Below are positions 35,701 to 46,800 of a stretch of 64,000 bases of DNA, piece by piece. A program made the position numbers and the translations under genes. Source of the stretch: Amyelois transitella (Eukaryota; Arthropoda; Insecta; Lepidoptera; Pyralidae); assembly GCF_032362555.1 (NCBI RefSeq), contig NC_083506.1, positions 1,597,501-1,661,500 of the forward strand. Direction: 5' to 3'. The first letter of the stretch is position 1, and each line of letters starts with the position of its first letter. The notes beneath the pieces are model-generated. The model searched no databases. It saw only the letters and a program-made list of their open reading frames with translations, and was not told the DNA's origin.

Positions 35701-38700
35701 ATGCTTGCATGCATGTTTTTACATTTTTAATTTTATTGGCTAATCAATAATAATTAAATCTTAATAGATAGCTATAATGCCCGCGTTAACGGAAAATCGA
35801 AGAAACATAATCTTTTTATGTCGCTCGTATCTGGTTCTTTGAAGTTCTATCTCTGTGGTATAGGTCAAAATTACATATATACATTTAGTCTCGTTTATAT
35901 CCCGTGCGGGGTAGACAGGTGACGTTTGGTTCCCGGCACTAATAAAAAACAACTAATACAATACAAAAATAGGACCACTCCATCTCTTTCCTATGGATGT
36001 CGCAAAAGTCGACTAAGGGATAGGCTTAACTTAGGAAATTTTTTTTATTACGATGGGCTAGCAACCTGTCACTATTTGTGTCTAAATTCTATCATTAAGC
36101 CAAACAGTTGTATGTGGCCAATCAGTATTTTTAAGATTGTTGACTCTGTCTTTAATCAAAATTGGTCCTAAATCATCGAGACGATTCGTAACAACTACAA
36201 ACTTATTTCTCTCTTTAGTATTTGCCATTAAAAATCAAGAAAAAAAGCTTAGTTGTTGGCACACATACAGCGTGTTTAAGTCCGTATCAGTTGACGCCGT
36301 GAGGCGATAATGTTTCCTCCTAACACATATTGAAAATTGCACAGCATTTACAGATTATGAAACTCATTTGTAAGTAAAGGAATCTAGGTTGGATAGGTAC
36401 ATAATAATCGCTTTCAGATATAGGTTTACGGGTCCTATACGTCAAGCAGGAAAGAGGGTAATCCTACTACTATTATAAAGGCGAAAGTTTGTATGGATGT
36501 ATGGATGTTTGTTACTCTTTCACGCAAAAACTACTGAACCGATTACCATGAAATTTGGTATGTAGATAGCTGAAGACCCAGAATAACACATAGGCTACTT
36601 TTTATCCCAGAGTTCCCGCGGGATTGATAGGGTTTCCATGCGGACGAAGTCGCGGGCGGCCTCTAGTCTTATATAAATAAAATTCTCGTGTCACAATATT
36701 CGTTCCCGTACTCTTCCGAAACGGCTTGATCGATTTCTCATGTTATTTTGTGAACATATTAAGTAGGTCTGAGAATCCGCCAATATCTATTTTTTTATAC
36801 CTCCCTTAGTGATAAGGGTTGTCCACTCTTAACAACTTTTTTAAAAATATAAATAACTTAAAAATTATTTATATGGCAAAACAACGTTTGCCGAGACAGC
36901 TAGTTTTTTTTTCTATAAGTAAAATCAGATGATTCGCATATAAACGCTCAGCCCAATTTGGCATGAAAGTTCTTTATGTAGTCTTGGAGTGCACTGAGAG
37001 AAGATTTCCCGCAATTCCCGCGGGAACGGAAATAGACGGGATTTTTCTTTATACACGGGCGTATACTTGTGACCTATGTCGACAAACCACAAAGCCATTC
37101 TGCTGAGATATGTACTCGTAGATACATGTCTGATGGTGATAAAGTTTTGGAGGTGTGCGCGACAGATGCACAAACTGACTGAAGTCGTTACATGCCACAG
37201 GGTCGTATCCTCTCATTCTGTCTGTGCCTCTCACTGTCTCGATGTGTCTTCAGTATCGAATGTTTTGTGGCAATTCTAGTTGTAAAGGTCACTTTACAAT
37301 CACCTTCGAAGTTCGTATATAACTTGTGGTTGTTCGCTATAATTCAATGCCATCATTTCAGAAGTTTCGTAAGAACTTAGAACATGTTTAGTTTAAATAC
37401 ACATGTACATATATACCGTTAATATCCCCGCATAGTGCATTGTCAATGCAATATGCAGTGATGTTGAAGTTGGTCAATGGTTATGTTACTTGGATGCCGA
37501 AGCCGCATTTCAAAACATGAGTGGACCAATAACATTTTTATCTTAAAAACTAAATAAAAGGTAGCGCTTGTATGGGACAAGAAGAAACTTTTTTGTTACA
37601 TGGGATTAATTTCACGAAAAACTGTATGAAAAAATTTAAGGGAGCGGACAAGGTTAATATGGTTTTGAAAGGAGAAATTATGCACATTAAGGAATTTCAC
37701 GGTCAAGAAACACGGGCACAAATATCACGCGTTATTTTTAGGACATCATTAGTGCAGACGAGCTTTTTTTATTCACGCCGCGGGCCACGAACCCCGCTAT
37801 GGGCCTCCGTGCTTTATAGATTTCGCTATTGAACCATTATGACAAAAAAAGAAATCGCTCCGCGTGATTACTATGTATAAGCCGGATGCAAAGCAAGTGG
37901 AAGTACTTAAGATATTTCATTACTATATGAATGTGTTCGATTTTCAAAAATAACAACATTACTGAAATATGGCATGCAGTATCCGTTGAACTGATACTCG
38001 CTGGATGAAAAGCTTAATAATTAAGGTCGTACTTATAAGGTAAAAACAATATTTGTTCCAAGGAGTCCTCGATATACATGGTGCAGTGACCCGCCAAAAT
38101 ATGCATATGGAGTAACCCATACCCATGTGTTGTTTCATAAGTCATAAAAAGCTCAAATAACAGTCTGGATTCCGGAGTCAGACGAATCTTTTTCTAAATG
38201 TCAATAGTCACACACCGAAAATATCATAGATAAAAGAAAATTAATTTCATTACTGAAGTTTCAGTAACTGTGCCACAAAACGAGTTGGTTTTTGTTAGGT
38301 CAATGACACGCTAGACAAAAGTGGTAAAGGGGTCATCGATCCCAATTTTGCGTAGGTACTTCCCTATATCACCAATATCATCAAAAATCAATACATATGT
38401 GTAAGAAATCATATCGCCTCTGTTAAAATTATTGTTCCGCCCAACCTGGGGAGCCCAGGGTCCGCCTAATAAAGCATTGCTCAGGTACCCTGAACCTACG
38501 TAGCATACTCACGACTTGTTCTTACTTTTCTACTACGATCATTTTTATTCACTATGCCGGAAATCTTAACATCATTCCATCGCTATTACACCAGCCTTTC
38601 ATTAATTATTTTTATACATACAAACAATAATCACGTGTTTATCCCATACGGGGTAGACAGGGCCAATAGTCTCGCAAGTCTGAAAGGTTCAATTCAATTG

Positions 38701-41700
38701 TATGGCTGAATGATGGCATTGAGCTTTAAACAGTGACAGGTTGCTGCTTACCTATCCGCCTAAAAATATTATTTTCATCTATATTATAAAACTAGTTATT
38801 TCGCGGGGCTCCCGTGGAAAATTCTAGAAAAAAGAAGCCTATGTCACTTAGGTCTATTCTATATCTTTGTCAAATTTCGTAAACATTAGTCCAGTAGTTT
38901 TTGAGTTTATTCGTACCAAACAAACAAAAATATTTTATCTTTATTACAAGTGCGGATAAATAAATATAACTCATCAATAATCTTACTCACTTACCTTGTT
39001 GTATCTGTCCCTATAATGCAGCGTGCAATAATAAAAAATACAATAATATCTATTCTATTATTATTTTACACGAAATTAATTTTAATGACAGTCATTACTA
39101 CTTAGTAACAGATAATAAGTAAAAACAATTAAATAATAGCATTGTAAATAATGAGCAGGTAATATATTAGGAAGTACACAATAGACAGTGTGATTTAAGA
39201 TAACAATATTTCCATAGACATTCCATTGGTACAGATTACACACACTTTTCAAGTAATAATTATAGCGCAGCCACACTCACTGTCTTTTCCTTTATTACAG
39301 GTTCCTATACTGTAGGTACATATATTATACATACATACATATAATCACGTCTATATCCCTTACGGGGTAGACAGAGGCAACAGCCTCGAAAAGACTGAAA
39401 GGTCACGTCGCAACTTGCACATTGTGACTATTCTGTACTTCATCTTATTTAACCCTTGTTTTCCACCTTACTTAAGGGAGCGTTTCTGTTTTTACAGCGA
39501 TGCTTAAGACACCACACGTGGATTGCGTAGTACGGTTTCTTTCCGACTTAGATTGCCTGTTTTCCATACTAAATTCTTTTCTCACTCCTTCCCAGTGGCT
39601 ATCCGCCTGTGGAATGCTCTTCGTGTTCACATTCGAAAAGCCCAGACTATAGGCAGTTTCAAAAATCAAGTTAAGTCTCACTATCTTTCTACACTTTCCT
39701 AATTTATATTATATATTGTATATATTTGTAGGTTGTCATAATTATGTATTTCATTGGTAGGGACATATTTGGTAAGTTATTATTTATGTAGGTATATTTC
39801 AATGTAGTATGTATTTATATTGTGTTTATATTAGGTTTAGGTATATTTATATTCTGCGTTTTATTTTATATGTACTGCGCCAATCGCCTTATTATTTTTA
39901 ATTTCCTTCCACCCTAAGGTTGACTGGAAGAGATTGCTGTAGCGATAAGTCCGCCTTTGTACCTCATTGACTACCTGTGTTTTTTTTCCTGTTCTTCTTT
40001 TTCTTTGGTGCAATAAAGTGTTTATCTATCTATCTATCTATCCTTTTCTTTTTTCTATTGTTGCTGGGAGGTACACGGCACAAATAGAAAAAAGTATCAT
40101 AATATTTTATTATATTAGTATCTATATACTTCTAAATATATGTACCTACTTAATAATCTGTGAGTGACTAACTGATATACAATGGACATCCCAAACAGCT
40201 GGGTCTAGAGATTTGTAATTAGGCACGTATTATATCTAGGGGTGCACTAAGAGATGATGTCCCGAAATCCCGCAGGAACAATATTTGTTTATTACGCGGA
40301 CGTACTCTGTCAAAAAAGAACCGCCTTCAAACGATATTCTCATTTTTTTTAGTGGGTTGATTTTCTAAAACCTTCTTAGTATAACAAACACTTTGCTGAA
40401 ACCGGCATCAAAATCGGTTCAGCGAAACGCGAGATGATTGCGGACAAACACACATACATACATGTCAAAATGAGAATCACCTTTTTATAAATGTGGTTAA
40501 AAACTATATAAAAATATAACATACCTCATTGAGCCAGTCCAGTAGGATAGCCCTCATTCTTATCTGAAGGTTGGGATGTTTGTCAAACATGTTTGGGTTC
40601 TTGTTGCTACTCGAGCGAGCATCACACTCGCACATCCCATTCCACACATCCTGGGGGTCCGCCCAGGATAGCACCGGGAGGGGGCACTTCCGTTTGGGCA
40701 GCGATACTTCTGGTTTGATGGTGCTGTAATTGTATGTTAGAATAAGAAATTCTGTCTAAATATTGAAACACTATAATTTATTTTTGATACCCAATTCCGG
40801 ATTAAACAGAAAAAGAGCATTTGATATCATTTTTTATAATAATAATAATAAAATACGTTTATTTTCCTCTTTACAAAGGTGAGCCTTAAGATTATTTTAT
40901 AACTAGGTTTTATACATTTTATTTAGATTTAGCTCTAAGATCTGTATGATATTAATTATTAAGACCATATTGTAAACCCTATTTACTGCTAATAAAATAA
41001 TACTAGCAGTATAGTTTGTATTAGTATCAATAAGAACAGCGGATTTTAATTTGTACTTGATTAATTCCATGAAATATAAAGAGTTAATACTTCGTGATTG
41101 TTTACATTTGCAATTAAGTTTACAAGTGCAAAATAAATATCCAGTGCCAACCCTATCCTATGAAAACAAAGATCAGCTGTTTCATACCAAACTATATGTA
41201 CCAGTGTATTATTAATACACTAGCCATTCAAGTTCCTATAAAAAATATCTTATGCAAAGCCCTAATTATTCTAAGTTATGACGAGTTCATTGACCGCATT
41301 TTAGCTTACTGACCTCCACTTTGACCTTGCTGGTGTTAAATTTTGGATCAGTAAGCACTACAGCTTTTATATGCCAAAATATTGCATAAAATAGGTGCTT
41401 CATACAAACATACATTAAATCACGCCTCTTTCCCGGAGGGGTAGGCAGAGGTGCTTCAAATATGTTTATTATATCCTTGAAGTTTAAGTATAAAGACTAT
41501 TTTAAATGTATAAGAGTGTAAAGGGTTGGTGAAGGTATTTGATATTCAAGTTAGATAGTGATATAGTTAGTGTCAAAAGTTCAGTGGATCTTACCTAGGT
41601 CTTTTATTAGAATGTGGTGTGGACTCGCCCCTAGCCACATTTTCTAAGGGGCTCAGCACACAATTTGCTAATTCAGGTATACTCGGTGGGCTTAGGAAAC

Positions 41701-42117
41701 TATCAGGATTATAATCTATCTCTGTGAATACACTCTGTGGCTGCTCTATGGCCCCATATTGAGAGCCCTCGTCATCACTAGAGCAAGATGTCTCTACCAC
41801 TACATTGTGGGCGGGTTGATCTATTAGTTCCTCCTCCATGGTAGATTGTATCTTCACAGGTGGCATATTCTCAACCTAAAACAGAAAAAATAACTTTACT
41901 AACTCACACTTCCAACGCTCTGTAATAATTTTCTTCCCATAAAAGGATTTCAACACCAACCTCATCATCAGTTGAATTTCTTTTCCTTTTCAAATTCATA
42001 CGCCTCTCCGTGTCTTCACTAGAAGAGCTAAAACAGGTGTCACAGTTTAGTAAACAGAGCACCAAGGTCGACAGAGCTCAGCAGTGGGACACTGGTTACT
42101 TACCCATTTAGAGCCAT
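32732..42117 (-). CDS. CycE: Cyclin E, 8 coding exons, 495 aa
   Basis: Cyclin E activates CDK2 for S-phase entry. Coding exons in transcript order: 42104-42117, 41961-42027, 41595-41875, 40525-40723, 34906-35017, 34128-34559, 33410-33615, 32732-32908. They sum to 1488 nt, 495 residues plus stop. The cyclin box begins with MRAILLDWLNE (residues 177-187) and continues VCEVYKLHRETF across the largest intron; LFIAAKVEEVYPPK and FAYVTDGACT are Cyclin E hallmarks. A TPPQS motif at residues 459-463 matches the Fbw7/Archipelago phosphodegron of human Cyclin E, implying SCF-driven turnover. Exons 7 and 8 are very GC-rich. The first two exons are short and are the least certain part. Two E2F-like sites lie upstream. 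Confidence 0.96.
33660..33755 (-). pseudogene. decayed echo of the Cyclin E exon 7 acceptor region
   Basis: CCTCCCAGTTGTAGTCTGC, TTACAGTAATGACTTGAAGG here against CCTCCCAGCTGTAGCCTGC, TCACAGTAATCACTCACTTC at 33600-33655. The duplicated stretch spans the exon start, the splice acceptor and intron sequence, and lies in intron 6. Confidence 0.65.
33732..33862 (+). repeat. family B LINE remnant
   Basis: AACTTGCATGGAAAGAATAACG and CGCCTCCGGGAAAAAGAG blocks of family B, decayed, in intron 6 of Cyclin E. Confidence 0.45.
35331..35516 (-). repeat. family B: LINE 3' end fragment
   Basis: CTACATACACACATAAAATC tail, then a nearly intact copy of the same 185 bp as at 4684-4902. High similarity between the two copies implies fairly recent activity. 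Lies in intron 4 of Cyclin E. Confidence 0.75.
35878..36160 (+). repeat. family A repeat, composite
   Basis: A short reverse tail (TATATCCCGTGCGGGGTAGA) is followed directly by a forward head and body (GGTTCCCGGCAC to TTGACTCTGTC). It looks like two copies meeting. Confidence 0.5.
36462..36666 (+). mobile_element. non-autonomous Helitron-like element, about 205 bp
   Basis: Host A, then TCCTACTACTATTATAAAGG ... GACGAAGTCGCGGGCGGCCT, ending CTAG before host T. Both ends and the insertion dinucleotide match the lepidopteran Helitron pattern. Lies in intron 4 of Cyclin E. Confidence 0.65.
36667..36903 (+). mobile_element. second Helitron-like element, directly adjacent
   Basis: Starts TCTTATATAAATAAAATTCT and ends GCCGAGACAGCTAG before T. 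A related end occurs at 61460-61545 (TTTGCTGGGACAGCTAG). Assigned to Helitrons by the ends only. Confidence 0.45.
38613..38768 (-). repeat. family A repeat
   Basis: ATCCCATACGGGGTAGACAG to CAGTGACAGGTTGCTGCTTA, reverse orientation, in intron 4 of Cyclin E. Confidence 0.5.
39328..39408 (-). repeat. family A repeat, tail fragment
   Basis: CATACATACATATAATCACG and CCCTTACGGGGTAGACAG, reverse orientation, cut off where the LINE 3' end at 39420 begins. Confidence 0.55.
39420..40045 (+). mobile_element. LINE 3' end (jockey/CR1-like), 5'-truncated
   Basis: An open frame at about 39590-39700 reads FPVAIRLWNALRV and TIGSFKNQVKSHYLSTLS before a stop, the usual end of a jockey- or CR1-type reverse-transcriptase ORF. 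A 3' UTR of about 330 bp follows, then CAATAAAGTGTT and a (TATC)n tail at 40024-40044. Lies in intron 4 of Cyclin E on the opposite strand. Confidence 0.7.
41405..41452 (-). repeat. family B: extreme 3' end
   Basis: CATACATTAAATCACGCCTC and CCCGGAGGGGTAGGCAGAG only; the shortest copy, in intron 3 of Cyclin E. Confidence 0.6.
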
Positions 42118-43808
42118 TGTAGAAGCAGGGACACGGCTGCCAGCTCACTGCCAATGCCTGGAAAATGGTGCCCGATTAATATCACAACTTAATTCCATGT
42201 ACATGCATATTAAAATAAGGACTATTGACCTGAAAAAGACCGCATGTCATGCCCAAAGTAAAAATAGGGTTATGTCATTTGACAACCATATTTGAGCCAA
42301 ATTCGCAATATCAACGGAATATTTGAGGTATTCACTTCATAGTGGAATACATTTGAATGAAATAAGCCATGAATAAATATATTTTAAACTGTATTTGACC
42401 CCAACTGAGACGTTATATTCATAGCGTGCCCCCTGCTGATTACGCGGGAGAAAATTTTCAGAGACGATTTTAGCAACGAGATAACACTATTTTGGAACTT
42501 TAAACGTATTTTATAATCACTAAAGTTCATTAATATTACTTGAGTAATATAAAATAGTCGATTAAAATCAATCAGCTGTCGAAAAAAATGCCACGAATCC
42601 GTCACAATCGCGCGCGAAATCCTCCGTCAGCGCCATTAGACACGTCGCTAGCTTAGGTTTCTAAGCCCATCCGCTTTTGGACATTGGTAAAAATAGATCT
42701 TTTGTGATATCGTAAGACTTACAAAATACTATTTTACTAAAAAAATACCGAAATGTCTAAAATATGTGGGCCATACTTTACTAAACCGGTACAAATGTAG
42801 ATGGCTTGGCTTATCGCCTTCCGATGATTTCTAACCTATTTGTAGCATTATATTAGATTTAATTATACAATATTTCATATGATCTAGAAGTGAAATATAA
42901 TGTAGATGCTTATTTATTAAATAAAACATACCTGATCATTCACAATGAATTCAATATACACAAAATAAGATGTTCTTGTTCACTATTTATGAAATTGTCA
43001 ATCTGGTTACATTTACTAATGATTTTTGTAATTTCTCTATTATACGTTATAAAACAGACACTTAATAGTTCAAAGATAGTAAAACTTTAAGGATATATCA
43101 ATTAAACCATATTATTTTAGCTTTTCACGGCTCGATAACGCCCGGCTTTCCGCGCGAAAATGTCGCGGCAAAACTTCGATGCTGCTTCAACTGGAAATGA
43201 AACTAACTTCACGTTTGTTTCTACTGAAATTGTACGTCACTAATTTTACGTGTCGTTCTACGCAATAATTATGGAAAGACTCTCATAACGCTATTATATC
43301 CAAATTTTATTTATTAAATTAATTGAACGAACCGATAAAAATTATTATCATTTTAGTAATATCTCAAATGAAGTAAACACTTTTAATTGAGTAATATTAC
43401 TAGTCAATTTCATACATGAGAAACAATTTAATTATTTTCGTTGAAATTAATAATGTTTACATTATGAAAGCAAAAAATTACGATTTTGATAGACAATGCG
43501 AAACGGAATATAAGATCAAAATAATGCTAACTTGTGATTGGTAAATTTATCACTACTAGCGCCACAGGATGGGAGCTTGTAGACAATTTTTGTTTTTTCA
43601 CGATTGGTACTCCCTGAAAAAGATAACTTCATGTTGTAATACAGCTGAGTGCCAGCTGATTTGACGGATAGAAAATTAATAGAAACGAAAAGTCAATATT
43701 TCTCATTTAAAAGGCAGGAGTGTTCTTTGTTAAAGATACGAAAATCAGTAAAACGTTTATTAGTTTTGTCAAGTGAAACTATTGAATGTAATTAAATATT
43801 TTGACAGA
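42118..43808. promoter_or_regulatory. head-to-head intergenic region, Cyclin E / pigeon
   Basis: 1.7 kb between two divergent start codons, with no credible ORF. It carries GCGCGAAA at 42612-42619 and TTTCCGCGCGAAAA at 43147-43160, both E2F-like. The first is 495 bp upstream of the Cyclin E ATG. Fly and mammalian Cyclin E genes are E2F targets. Confidence 0.5.
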
Positions 43809-46800
43809 ATGGCTGTGCAAAACATTGCAGTAAAACTTTGCGGTGTCTTGCAAGCACAAACACAAAAAGGTGTATAATTTGTATTATAAAACTTAGATCA
43901 CTTGTTTTTAAATTTTCATTTTTTAAAGAAAATATTAAAATATCAATACCATTTATTCACTATTAACATTTTCTTGTAAAGCAATAAAACACAGCAAATA
44001 AGAAACATTTCCTTTTTACAGAGGTAACAGCACGAGAATGGCGTCTCCTTGGACAAGAGCAAGACGGCTCTCAACTACTATCCTGGATCTCAGCAAAGGA
44101 AGATCAAGAAATACTTAACATTGGTGTATACACCAACAAAACCAAAACATTATCGACTCTTCATACTTTTGATGAAAAATTGAACATTGTCCAAGCATCT
44201 GTGAATGCCACTCATAGTCTCTTAGTATATGTTGTCAAAGTCCTGCCGAATGAAGAAAATGATGCTAAAGATCCAGTGTATTGTCCATATTTGATATGCT
44301 TGCTACCAGACCAAGATAGAACTCCTGTACCGATAGAAGATGGATCTACGAAACAGATAATGGTCCAATATGTTTATGGAAAGAGCAACAAGTACAGTCC
44401 TGGGATTAGAAATGATCGCTTTTTACTGCTCAAGCATTTGGAATGTAAGTTTTTTTGTCTAAGTGTTGTAAAAAGGTCAGGTCAAGAGTATTCAAACTGA
44501 AGAGCTTCCATAAAAAGGATTTACAATGTGGATTAAGTGAAAGAAGTAGGCAGGGATCATGGCAAGTGGAAAGAAGTAGTCTCTGCTTACCCATCCAGGA
44601 AAAAGGCTATTATTTTATATATTCAACTATCATTATGATGCTCCGAGTATTTTACACTATACTTACTTTATACTTCACGAGCTATAAAGTAAAATAAAAA
44701 ATACTTCACATTTGCTATACGAAAAATGCCTGGCAAATGTTTTTTTTTATTTTCGAATCAAAAAAAAAGGTCAGACCTTTATTGTTCACTTAAATTTACA
44801 AAATTTTTAACACTTATAACACTGAACATAAAATCCTCATAATTACTAATATTACTTAAAATAAATGTTGGCTCAGTCTACCGCATAAGGGATATATAGA
44901 CATGGCTATATGTATGAATTCATTAAAATAAAATAAAGCCCAAACATACACACTGTATGGTATGGTACACTGGAGTACATCCAATGCCCTTTGTTTGGCA
45001 ATGGTACATCCATCCATCCTCCAAATCGGATAATCAACAACAATTCCCATGAGTGCCTACATCACCATTGTGACAGATTATGTAGTCCTTGTTTTCTAGT
45101 CTAGACATTATGCAAGAAATATTTAGGGACCACAATTAAATTTACTACTATTTTGTTTTCATTCGGTTCTCATTCTGTCAATGTACAAGATGTATGACTA
45201 TATGTTTTCCAAATAAAATAAAATAAATAAAATAATATTAAGAAAAATCATTAGAAATTTATCCCAACAAATATAAAAGCGAAAATGAATTTGCATATAT
45301 TTGTTAAACTAGCGATCCGCCCCAGCTTAGCATTTATAAATATAACCCTTCCTCTTAAATAACTCAATCGTATCTCCTTTAAAAATCTAAGCATACAAAC
45401 CTACAGAGGGACAGACGCGGGAAGCGACCTTGCTTTATACTATGTAGTGATACATGAATCACGTCTCTTTCTTAGACGGGTAGGCAGAGACTATAACTTT
45501 CCACTTGCTACAATTCTTCCTTCGTTTCATCTACATTAAGAACTCTTTTCATTAAAGCTCATCAGTTTCCGGTACTCTTAATCTTTGATCTAGTAATATT
45601 CATCTAGTTCCCACTCCAACATCAAGGAAGGTCGTAAAGTAAATTATCCCATAGTATTTGTCAAGAATATCGTTATACGCGACCTGAGCCAATTAAAAGC
45701 TAGTATAGAATATTTTATTACCGTGTGGTTCTCGGCAACGATAATAGAATAAGACCACTCCATCTCATTTCCCTTGGATGTCGTAAGAGGTGACTAAGGG
45801 TAAACTTGCGACTCTTATTTTAGGCGATAGGCTAGCAACCTGTCACTAATCGAATCTCAATTCTATCTTAAAACCAAACAGCTGAACGTGGCCTATCAGT
45901 CTCTTCAAGACTATTGGCTCTGTCTACCCCGAAAAGGATATAGACGTAGCTATATAAATGAATGAGTAATAGAATATTATATTACCTTGTGTCCGGGCGT
46001 CGCACCCACCTCGCGGTATGACATGGCGACTGCCTCCAATTCCTCCGTGTAGGATAATGTGGCTCTTAACAGAGATTCTTCTTAAAGGTTTCAAGAATAA
46101 TTGAACAATGTCCTGTCGCCTCCAACGCGCACTACACTTCTGTCGTTATTTGTTTGATTTCAGAGCAATATATAAACATTTCATTAATGACCATGTGCTT
46201 AGTAATATTCGCAACTATCTGATATTTACTAATGATGTAATTTATAATGACACGTATAATTAGTTAAGTACTAGGTAGATATTTTCTTTATCATTTTCAC
46301 AGAAAGTGGTGAAAACCATAATTACAAACCAAATCTTACAAACTTGGGATACTTTTTTTTTAGGCGATGGGCTAGCAACCTGACACTATTTGAATCTCAA
46401 TTCTATCATTAAGCCAAATAGCTGAACGTGGCCATTAGTCTTTTCAAGACTGTTGGCTCTTTCTACCCGCAAGGGATATAGACGTGTATTGTATATATGT
46501 ATGTATGGACCTGTGACTTGATAGTCCATCATCAAGCCGCAGGTGTCCTTAGTCTTTCCAACTATTGGCTTTGTCTACCCCGTAAAGGATAAAGACGTGA
46601 TTAAGTATGTTTTTTCTTTACTTCAGATATAAAAATTTACCGCACCCCAATGTTTCTGAATGAATGCGACGACGGTTCCGAGAAGTGGGGGTTCGACGGC
46701 ATCTACACAGAACCCGAGACCATTGTCAAGGTGTTCTCTTGGGCGCAGTGGGATTGTGCCAATCAGGTGAGAGCATAATTTTTAATTTTAAATAAAATAA

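Noticed and set aside
37572-37832. 86-codon plus-strand ORF in Cyclin E intron 4
   Set aside because: No recognisable motif, no splice context, and repeat-rich surroundings; likely chance.
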